From positions 124,001 through 188,000 of the forward strand of contig NZ_MRST01000020.1 in the NCBI RefSeq assembly GCF_001902145.1: DNA of 64,000 bases, written 5' to 3'. Position 1 is the first letter of the stretch; each line of letters starts with the position of its first letter. Under the pieces are notes generated by a model that was not told where the DNA came from, searched no databases, and worked only from the letters and a program-made list of their open reading frames with translations. This document shows positions 19,056-29,700 of this stretch, piece after piece. The DNA comes from Pseudomonas fluorescens. Its GTDB lineage: Bacteria; Pseudomonadota; Gammaproteobacteria; Pseudomonadales; Pseudomonadaceae. The translations under genes were made by a program, and so were the position numbers.

Positions 19056-20768
19056 ATGTCGCCCTTACTGCCACGGACTCGGTATTCACTGAGCATCTTC
19101 CTGCTCGCCTGCCTCACTTCCCCAGGCGTGTTGGCTGCCACCCTGCCGGGCGATCAGGACCTGATCCGCGAGCGGCAAAACCGCCTGTTGGAAGATCAGC
19201 AGCGACGCCTGGAACAGCTCAAAGAGCTGCCCGGCAAAGAGGCCAGGCCCGAAGCGCCGGCAGCCCCGGTGGACAGCCGTTGCTTCCCGATCCAGACCAT
19301 TGAACTGCAAGGTGCCGAGCACCTGCCTGCCGCTGAGCGCGAGCATCTGCTCAAACCGTACACCGATCAATGCCTGGGCGTTTCCCAGCTCAACGCCCTG
19401 CTCAAAGACCTTACCGACTTCTACATCGACAAAGGCCTGGTCACCAGCCGCGCTTACTTGCCCCAGCAAGATATGTCCAAGGAGCATCTGCAAGTGCTGG
19501 TGGTGGAAGGCAAGCTCGAAGGCCTGAAGGGCGCCGACAGCAGCAAGTTGTCGGACCGCGAGCTGGCCATGGCCTTCCCCGGCAAAAGCGGCGAGATATT
19601 GAACCTGCGGGAAATCGAGCAGGCCGTCGACCAGCTCAATCGTTTGCCGTCCAATCAAGCCCAAATGGAGCTCACTCCGGGAGAGGCCGTGGGCGGCAGC
19701 TCGGTGTTGGTCAAAAACAACCCGCAGACGCCTTGGCGCGCCAGCCTGTCGCGCAACAACGATGGCCAGAAAAGCACCGGCGAACAGCAGTGGGGCACCG
19801 GCTTTGAATGGGACAGCCCGCTGGGCCTGGCCGATCAGCTGATTCTGCGTGGCGGCCATGACGCGGTCAGCGACCATCAGAAAACCTCAAAGAACGCGAT
19901 GCTCTACTACAACGTGCCCTGGGGCTGGTGGAACTTCAGCTACAGCTACAACCAGAGCGATTACCGCTCGGTCGTCCAGGGCGACGGTTTCGACTTCAAG
20001 CAAACCGGTGACAGTGAAAACCATCAGTTGCGCGCTGAGCGGGTGATTCACCGTGATGCCCTGAGCAAAACCTCGCTCAATGTCGGCGTGTCCCACCTGC
20101 GCACCAACAACTACATCGAAAGCAGCCGCCTCAAAGAAAGCAGTAATCGCATCAGTGAACTGCAGCTGGGCATCAACCACGGTCGTCGCATCGCCAGCGC
20201 GTTCGTCAACGTGGATGTGGGCATGCAAAACGGCACCGGCGCCTTCGACGCCCAGGGCAACCACAACCCTCGGCCTGGCGTACCGGATGCGCGCTACCGC
20301 AAATACACCGCCACCATCAGCTACCTGCAACCGTTCACGCTGTGGGGCGAGTCGTTCAGTTTCACCAGCCTGGCCACCGGCCAACGCAGCGAAGACGTGC
20401 TGTTCAGCCCCCAGCGCATGAGCCTCGGCGGCTCGGCGTCTATACGCGGCTACAAGGATCAGCAACTGACCGGCGACAGCGGCGGTTACTGGCGCAATGA
20501 CTTGCGCTGGAGCCGGCCGGTGACGCTCGGTTGGCTGCGTCCGGTGTTCGGTGAATACGGTGCCAGCGTGGGCTACGACCAGGGCGTGATCCGCAATGGT
20601 CGCTACAACGGCGAAGTGCACGGCCGCGTCTCAAGCAATTCCTTTGAGCTGTTCGCCCGTGGCCAACACGTGAGCACCAGCGTGACCTTTGCCCACTCGC
20701 TGGAACGACCGGCCGCGCTGCTTGAGCGCGAAGCACCGATCTACTTGCGCATGGATTTTTTCCTGTAA
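19056..20768 (+). CDS. cdiB: Two-partner secretion transporter, ShlB/FhaC/CdiB type
   Basis: The 570-residue outer-membrane protein exports the TpsA exoprotein encoded just downstream. I start it at the ATG at 19056 (MSPLLPRTRYS) because a signal peptide follows, with cleavage after VLA at residue 27. Then come a Gln/Arg-rich N-terminal helix, POTRA domains (about 70-235, CFPIQTIELQGAEHL and VTSRAYLPQQDM) and a 16-strand barrel (about 240-570). The loop-6 RGY motif of the Omp85/TpsB family appears in SIRGYKDQQLTGDSGG. The protein ends with Leu (MDFFL). The neighbour 30 bp downstream is its substrate. The cdi symbol rests on that neighbour. Confidence 0.88.
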   Translation: MSPLLPRTRYSLSIFLLACLTSPGVLAATLPGDQDLIRERQNRLLEDQQRRLEQLKELPGKEARPEAPAAPVDSRCFPIQTIELQGAEHLPAAEREHLLKPYTDQCLGVSQLNALLKDLTDFYIDKGLVTSRAYLPQQDMSKEHLQVLVVEGKLEGLKGADSSKLSDRELAMAFPGKSGEILNLREIEQAVDQLNRLPSNQAQMELTPGEAVGGSSVLVKNNPQTPWRASLSRNNDGQKSTGEQQWGTGFEWDSPLGLADQLILRGGHDAVSDHQKTSKNAMLYYNVPWGWWNFSYSYNQSDYRSVVQGDGFDFKQTGDSENHQLRAERVIHRDALSKTSLNVGVSHLRTNNYIESSRLKESSNRISELQLGINHGRRIASAFVNVDVGMQNGTGAFDAQGNHNPRPGVPDARYRKYTATISYLQPFTLWGESFSFTSLATGQRSEDVLFSPQRMSLGGSASIRGYKDQQLTGDSGGYWRNDLRWSRPVTLGWLRPVFGEYGASVGYDQGVIRNGRYNGEVHGRVSSNSFELFARGQHVSTSVTFAHSLERPAALLEREAPIYLRMDFFL

Positions 20769-20798
20769 TTCAACGCCCAGTTGCAACGAGAATTTGAA

Positions 20799-23700
20799 AT
20801 GGATGTTCGCCAATTTGCCTTCCTGGTTCGCCAGCCTTCTGCTGCCCTGAAAAGCCGTGACGCGTTCCTCGGCCTGCCCAAACGTGGCCTGGCGCTGATC
20901 CTGGCCAACGCACTGTTCTGGCAGCCGCTGCTGGCCCAGGCCGAAGGCATCGTGGTCAGCGCGCCCGGCACCACGGTCGGCCAAGCCGGCAATGGCGTGC
21001 CGGTGGTGAACATTGCCGCCCCCAATGGCAGTGGCCTGTCCCACAACCAGTTCAAGGACTACAACGTCGGCGCCAACGGGGTGATCCTCAACAATGCCAC
21101 CGGCCGTACCCAGTCCACGCAACTGGGCGGCATCATCCTTGGCAACCCGAACCTGCAAGGCCGCGCCGCCAATATCATCCTCAACGAAGTCAACGGCGGC
21201 AGCCCCAGCCAACTGCGCGGCTACACCGAAGTGGCGGGCCAGTCCGCCAAGGTCATCGTCGCTAACCCCTACGGCATCACCTGCAGCGGCTGCGGCTTCA
21301 TCAACACCCCCAACGTCACCCTGACCACCGGCAAACCCATCCTCGATAACGGCCGCCTGGACCGTTACCAAGTCGATGGCGGCGCCGTAACCATCGACGG
21401 CCAGGGCTTGAACGCCAGCAACGTCGACCGCTTCGAAATCATCACCCGCTCGGCCAAGATCAATGCGCAGATCAATGCGCGCAACTTGAGCGTGGTTGCT
21501 GGGCGCAATGATGTTAATGCGCAGACCTTGAGTGCAACCGCACGGGCCGATGACGGCAGCGCCAAGCCAGAACTGGCGATTGACTCCACGGCGTTGGGCG
21601 GCATGTATGCCGGCGCGATCAAACTGGTGGGCACCGAGGCCGGTGTGGGCGTGAAGCTCGACGGTACGTTAATGGCCAGTGGCGGCGATATTCAGCTCGA
21701 TGCCAATGGACGTCTGAGCTTGGCCAATGCCAAAGCCAGCGAAGCGGTGGTGATCAAGGCCGGGCAGCTGGACGCTGCTGGCGCGGTGTATGCCGGCACG
21801 CGAGTCGATGTGCAAACCTCGGCAGGCCTGAGCAACCAGAAAAGCCTGGCTGCCCGCGACAGCATTACCCTGACCAGCGGTGGGGCGCTGGTCAACAGCG
21901 GCATCATCGAAGCCGGTGTCAACGCTGATGAAAGCCGCAACGCCAGCGGCGATGTCAGCCTTTCAGCCGCGAAGTTGAGCAATAGCGGCAGCGTAGTTGC
22001 CAGCCGAACCCTCACGGCTACCGCCAGCCAGACCTTGAACAATCAAGGCGGCACATTGAGCGGCACCAGCGCCGTGATTAACGCCGGTCAACTCGACAAC
22101 CGCGGCGGTCGCGTATTGGGTACCGACTCGCTCAAGGTCACGGCCACCAGCCTGGATAACCGCACCCAGGGTTTGCTGCACAGTGAAAACAGCACCGACG
22201 TCACGGTGACCGCTGCGCTGGATAACCAGAGCGGACGCGTGATCGGTCTCAAGAACCTGGTGCTCAACGCCGGCCAACTGACAAACGATAACGGCCTGGT
22301 CGCCAGCCAGGCGCAAGCCCATATAACCGCCGGCCAACTGAGTAACCAGGCGGGGGAAATCTCCGCCAACCAGACCACCGTGATTGCCACGAACCTGGAT
22401 AACCGTTCTGGCAAGTTGCTGGGCGGCAACCTCAACGTGACCGCCAGCGGGGCCATCGATAACCGCCTGGGGATTTTTTCCGCCGTCAGCTTGCTGACCG
22501 TACAGGCAGCCAGCCTGGATAACCGCGATAAAGGTTCCGTTGCCAGCCAAGGCATGATGAATCTGACGGTCACCGGGCTGCTGGACAATCGCAATGAAGG
22601 CAACCTCATCAGCCAAGGCGCTCAGCAAATATCCGCTGGGCAGTTGAACAACAGCCAAGGTGGGTTGCTGTCCAGCAAAACCACCATGGCGCTGCATGGC
22701 GACAACCTGATCAACCAAGGCGGCCTGGTGATTGCCGACGACGCGCTGACCCTCACCGGCGGCGATCTGGATAACAGCCAAGCGGGGGTGATCAGCACCA
22801 AGGCCACAGCGCACCTGCAACTGAACCAGTTGAACAACCGCAACGGCGGCAAGTTGAGCAGCGATGGTGCGTTGACCCTCAACGCCAACCAGCTTGAAAA
22901 CGGCGCCGGTCGCATCAGCGCCAAGGGCGACTTGCAGGCAACGGTCGGTGTGCTCAATCAACACACAGGCGAACTCGTCAGCGACGGGGCACTGACGCTG
23001 AGCGGCACCTCGCTGGACAACCGCAATGGCGGCCTTATCGCGGCCACCAACGGTGTGGACCTGCGCAGCCAGAGCATCCTCAACCAGCAAGGCGAGATAT
23101 CCAGCCAGGCCAAGGTGCTGGTGGTCGCCGAACAACTGAACAACACCACCGGCAAGGTCATCGGCGACAGCGGCCTGACCCTCACGGTGCAACGCCTGCT
23201 CAACCAGAGCAAAGGCTTGCTAGCGGGGCGTGACAGCCTCGTGTTGAGCGGCGCTCACCTGGACAACAGCCAGGGTGGCCGTGTCACCAGCCAAAAAGGC
23301 CTGCATATCACCCTGACCGGCGACTTGCTCAACCAAGGGCAGGGCACGCTGCTCAGCGAGGGCGGGTTGACGGTCAATGCCGGCACGCTGGACAACAGCC
23401 AGGGCGGCATTCTTTCTGCGGCCAAGGCGCTGGCGATCACTACTCAGGGCCAGCTGAACAACCAGGCAGGCAAATTACTCGCCGATGGCACAGCCACGCT
23501 GGCCAGCGCTGCGCTTAACAACAGCCAGGGCGGTGTAATCAGCGCCAAACAGCACGTTGACGTGCGCAGTGCCAGCCTGAATAACAGCCAGCGCGGCAGC
23601 ATCAGCAGTGACGCCGGTATAACCCTCAACGCAGGCCAGCTGGACAACAGCCAACAAGGGTCGATTTTCGCCAAGTCCACGGTCAAGGCAAACCTGACCG

Positions 23701-26700
23701 GGCTGGACCAGCATGACCGTGGTGAGCTGGTCAGCAACACCCACATCGAATTGGACTTGCAGCATGGGCAACTGATCAACCGCGACCACGGCCTGATCGC
23801 GACACCGGGCCAGTTGCTGCTGAACAACCTGGGCAACGTCGACAACAGTCAGGGCGGTGAAATTTCCAGCACCCAGTCATTCCTGCTGGTGGCCGATGCG
23901 CTGAATAACCGTGGCGGCAAAGTCATCAGTGGCGACAGCCTGCAGGTACGTATCGCCAAGGCGCTGGATAACAGCGTTGAAGGTGTGTTGTCCGCGAAGA
24001 ACCTCTTGCAGGTGGATGCAGATAGCCTGGACAACCAGGCCGGTGGAGCGCTCGCCAGCCGTGGTGCGCTGGACCTGAAGGTTACCGGCGTGCTGGATAA
24101 CCATAACCACGGGCAGATCACCGCCGCTACGGTTTTGACTACCACCTCAGGCTCATTGAACAACAGCGACAAGGGCAGCCTCTCGGCCGGCACGCTCCAG
24201 ACGCTCAACACCGGCGCGCTGGACAATCACCAGGGCGGGCGCATCGTCAGCGACGGTAGCCAGACAGTCACTGCCGCCAATGTGAATAACCGTGCAGGTG
24301 TGATCGGCAGTCAACAGTCGCTGAACCTGACCACTGCCAACCTCGATAACACCGCCGGGTTGATCAACAGCCAGGCAGGCCTGACCCTGACCGGGCATAC
24401 CGTCGACTCAAGCCTGGAAGGGGAAATCTCGGCCAAGGGCGATTTGAAACTCATCGTTCAACAGCTGATCCAGCGCCAGGGCCGCCTGATCGGCGAGCGC
24501 GCTGTGAGCCTCGATTTGCAAGGCGGCAACCTCGATAACAGCGCCGGTTTGATCAGCGCCAAAGGCCCGCTGACCTTCGCGCGCCTGGCTAACCTGACCA
24601 ACCGCGAACAAGGCGAAATCTCCAGCCAGACGGCGTTCACCGTAGCCGCCAAGCGCATCGACAACGGCGATCGCGGGGTCATCCTCAGTGCCGATCAACT
24701 GCGCCTTGAAGCGGATGCAGTGGTCAACGCCAACAAGGGTCTGATCTCCGGCTGGAACGGTCTGACGGTGGTCGGCAAGAGCCTCGACAACAGCGCCGAG
24801 GGCACGTTGTCGAGCAAGAGCGGCACCCTGCACACCGACCTCAGCGGCGTATTGGATAACCACGCAGCCGGCGCCCTGGTCAGCCAGGGGAAACAAACCC
24901 TCATCGCGGGCAGCCTGAACAATGATCAGGGGATCATCTCCGGCCAGGCTGACGTCGACCTCAACGTTGCCGGTCGCCTGGATAACAGCAACAACGGTCT
25001 GATTTCCGCGGCTCAACACCTGGGTTTCAATAACGCCCAGAATCAGATCCTCAACCGTGGTGGCCGGATCAACGCGGCCAACATCACCTTTATCGGTGGG
25101 AGTCTGGACAACAGCGCGGGTCAACTGATCAGCCAAGGCACCTTGGACGGCACCCTCAGCGGCGCGCTGATCAACGCCAACAACGCGCGCCTGGCCAGTG
25201 GCGCAGCACTGTTGCTGAGCGCCGCCAGCCTGGACAACCGAGGGGGCCAACTGGTCAGCCAGGACCGCCTTGACCTGACCCTCGCCAATGGCGACCTGGA
25301 TAACAGCGCCAAAGGCACGCTTGCCAGCCAGAAAGACCTGGTGATCAAGCTGTTGGCCGGTGACGTTCACAACCAGCTAGACGGCCTGATCTTCAGCCAG
25401 AAGGGCAAGCTCGACATTACCGCCCGCACCCTCACTAACTACCAAGGCACGCTGCAAAGCCAGGCCGATAACCGCCTGCGCCTCAGTGGCGCCCTGAACA
25501 ACCAAGGCGGTCGCGTCGACAGCCTCAGCGGCAATCTGGACCTGGAAACGGCCAGCGTCGCCAATACCGCAGGTGGCATCCTCAACAGCAGCAAAGGCTG
25601 GATCAAACTGGTCACAGGGCTGTTCAACAACGGCAGCGGCATCACCCAGGCGCAGTCGTTGGACATCCAAGCCAAAGGCGGCCTGCTCAACCAACTGGGG
25701 CACCTGTCGGCCCTTGGCGGTGACAGCCAGATCATCACCACTACCCTGAATAACCAGGGCGGCGGCGTGTATGCCGACACCTTGCTCAAAGTCACCGCCA
25801 ACAACTTCGATAACCAGGGCACTGCGGCCAACAACGGCGGCAAGGTCGGCGCACGCACCATCGACTTCGGCCTCACGGGCACCCTGAGCAACCGCTATGG
25901 CCTGATCGAAAGCGACGACACCCTGAGCCTCGTCGCGCAGACCATCGACAACGTCAGCGGCAACCTGCGCGCCATGGGCCGGGTTGGCACCACCGATATT
26001 CGCACCACGGGCCTGTTCGATAACCGCTTCGGCGCGCTGGAAAGCGCCAACGAAACCCTCAACCTGCAAGCGGCCAGCCTGGATAACAACGGCGGGCGTA
26101 TCGTCCACACTGGCGGCGGTAAATTTGACCTGACGTCCGATCAAGTCACCCGTGCAGGCGGCAGCTTCGTCACCAATGGCCAACTGGACATCAAGGCCGC
26201 AAGCTGGACCAACAGCAGTGTGATTCAGGCCGGGCGCCTGAACCTCGATATCGGCCAATTCACCCAGACTGCCAGCGGCCAATTGCTTGGGGCACAAAGC
26301 CTGACCGGCATCGGCGACACCTGGACCAACGACGGCCTGCTGGCCAGTGACGGCACCCTCAAGCTGACCCTCACCGGTGGCTACAGCGGCAACGGCCGCG
26401 TCAGCAGCCTGGGCGACATGACCCTCGCCGCCGCCAACATGGACCTGAGCGAGAGCGCTCGTATTGCCGGTGGTGCCGTCACCCAAATCACGAGCAGCAA
26501 CGTCCTCAACAACCGTGGTCGCCTGACATCAGTAGGTGATCTGACGGTCAACGCCGCTACCTTGAACAACTACGGCACCCTGGGTGGCTCCAAGAACGTT
26601 CGCCTTAACGCCACGCATGTGCTCAACGAAAAAGGCCTGCTGTTCAGTGGCGAAGACATGACCCTGCGGGTCAACGAGTTCAGCAACCGCTTTGGTGACG

Positions 26701-29700
26701 TCTATAGCCTGGGCGGCCTCGACATCGCCCGCGATGATGCCAACGGGCGCAGTGCGCTGATCGAAAACGTCTCCGGTACGCTGGAAAGCGACGGCAATAT
26801 GCGCTTGTTGGCGGATACGCTGAGCAATCGTCGTGAACAGTTCACCACCGAAAAAAGCCTGGTTTCCGCCAGCATCAGTGTGTACGGCAACGACTATTGC
26901 AAAGGCAAAGGCTGCGAGCTGAAGTTCAGCGGCGTCGAAACCTATGAGGACGTGATCAAAGGCAGCTCCGCCTCCGCATTCATCAATGCCGGTGGCGACC
27001 TGACGGTGGGCAGCCAGACCTTCGATAACCTCTACAGCTCGGTATCGGCATCGAAAAATATCCTGATCAACACCGACGTGCTGAACAACATCGGCGCTGC
27101 CGGTGGTGAGCAGCGTAATTTCGGTTACGCCTACTACACGCGCAACCGGTCGGCTTACGCGTTGCTGATGAGCGAAGTCGAGCAGTTCAACCGTAGCAAC
27201 GATCCCAACTCAAGTGACTATAAGCCGGGTGAGTACACGTTCGACCAGTTCGTTGAGAAGACGAGGTTCTCGGACACCTTCTTTACTTCACCTATCGACT
27301 ACACCGTCCCCACCTCTGGCAGCGTGATCGCCCAAGCGGTCATCCAGGCAGCCGGATCGGTCACCGTTAACGCAACCAAAGAAATCAACAACAGCGTCAT
27401 CCGCCCGAACGCTACCGACATCGACACCCCGGTGGCCAACCGCAACACTAACTCGGATGTATTTGCTTCCACGGTAAAACCGGCCATTACCGCGCAGCTA
27501 CCGCCAGACCTGGCCCAACGCCAGGTCAACCCGGTGACCTTGCCTGGCTTCAGTCTGCCAACGGGTGAGAACGGCCTATTCCGCCTCAGCGGCCAGGCAG
27601 CGAAGGGCGGTGCAGCGGGCAAAGCGGACACTGCCACCGGAGACTTCAACGTCAACGGGCGTGTCATCACCGCCGCCGACCGCGAGAAAACCCTCGACTA
27701 CACCGCCGTGCAAGAACGCGGTTTCAACCTCGACGGCCAGCCCACCAGTGGTGCGGTCAACGGCCAGGGCCCGCGGGCCTTGGACAGCAGCACCCAATCG
27801 GTCACCCGCGTACAAGGCCTGCCGGAAATCACCCCGGTGGATAACAGCCACAAATACCTGATCGAAACCAACCCGGCGCTCACCGACCTCAAGCAGTTCA
27901 TGAGCTCCGACTACCTGCTGGGCAAACTGGGCTACAACCCCGACGCCAGCTGGAAGCGCCTGGGCGACGGCCTGTACGAGCAACGCCTGATCCGCGAAGC
28001 CGTGGTGGCCCGCACCGGCCAACGCTACATCAACGGCCTCGCCAGCGACGACGCGTTGTTCCGCTACCTGATGGACAACGCCATCTCTTACAAGGACTCG
28101 CTCAACCTGCAACTGGGCGTATCCCTCACCGCCGAACAAGTCGCGGCCCTGACCCACGACATCGTGTGGATGGAAGAAACCGAGGTCAACGGCCAGAAAG
28201 TCCTGACGCCCGTGCTCTACCTGGCCCAGGCCGACAACCGCCTGGCGCCCAACGGCGCGCTGATCCAGGGCCAGGACGTCAGCCTGATCACCGGTGGCGA
28301 CCTGCGCAACAGCGGCACCCTGCGCGCCACCAACAACCTGAACATGGTCGCCGGCAACATCGACAACAGCGGCCTGATGCAAGCCGGCAACCGCCTGGAA
28401 ATGCTCGCCACCGACTCGATCCGCAACACCCGTGGCGGCATCGTCAATGGCCGCGACATCAGCGCCACCGCCGTGACCGGCGACATCATCAACGAGCGCA
28501 CCGTCACCACCTTCAAACAGGACGGCCAGGGCTACCAACTGCGCAACGACGTGGTCAGCGAAGCCTCACGCTTCGAAGCCACCGACACGCTCAAGCTGAA
28601 CGCGGGCCGCGATGTGCTCAACCTCGGCAGCAACCTCAAGGCCGGTGGCAACGCCAGCGTGACCGCCGGGCGTGACGTACTGATCGCCAGCCAGACCGAA
28701 CAGGACGACTACGCCTACCAACGCCGTCGCATCAGCGGCACCGAGCAAACCATCCTGCAACACACCTCCGCCGTGGACGTGGGCGGCAACCTCGCCATCG
28801 ACGCCCGCCGCGACATCGCCGTGGTCGCCAGCACCGTCAGCGCCGCCAAAGACCTCAGCGTCAAAGCCGGAGAAAATCTGACCCTGGCTGCTGCCGCCAA
28901 CGAACAACACGACTACTCCAAAGGCAAAAAAGGCGGCACCAAAACCACCACCCAACTGGACGACATCACCCAACAAAGCGCCGAACTCAAAGCCGGCGGC
29001 GACCTGATCGCCATCGCCGGCACCGACCTGACCCTGGTCGCCAGCAAAATCAGCGCGGGCAATGAAGCCTATGTGCATGCGGATAACGAACTGCAAATGC
29101 TGGCGGCGCAAGACAGCCACTACTCGCTGTATGACATGAGCAAGAAGGGCAGTTGGGGCAGCAAAAAGACTCAGCGTGATGAAGTAACCGATGTGAAGAA
29201 TGTCGGGAGCGAGATCAAGACTGGGGGTGATTTGACGCTGGAGAGCGGGGGGGATCAGAAGTATCAGGCGGCGAAGCTTGAGAGTGGCGGGGATATTGCG
29301 ATTGTCAGCGGTGGGGCGGTCGAGTTTGAGGCGGTGAAGGATCTGCATGACGAGAGTCACACCAAGAGCAAGGGAGATGCGTTCTGGACATCGTCAAAAG
29401 GTAAAGGAAATACCGATGAGACCCTGCGCCAAACCCAAATGGTGGCTGAGGGCAATATCGCGATCAAGGCAGTGGAAGGCCTGAAGATCGACGTCAGACA
29501 GGTCAACCAGCAAACCGTCAGCCAATCGATTGATGCGATGGTCAAGGCAGATCCGCAATTGGCCTGGATCAAAGAGGCCGAAGCGCGTGGGGATGTGGAC
29601 TGGAGGCAGGTCAAGGAGATTCATGACAGCTTCAAGTACAGCAACTCGGGGTTGGGGCCGGCGTCGCAGATCATTATTGCGATTGTGATGGCGGCGGTGG

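Noticed and set aside
21963..26486. Long minus-strand frames opposite cdiA
   Set aside because: They mirror the repeated sense codons of the beta-helix region and have no start signal or similarity.
20799..29400. Repeated DNA in cdiA as a possible CRISPR array
   Set aside because: Repeats are degenerate, in frame, about 20 residues long and continuous with the coding sequence; there are no uniform spacers.
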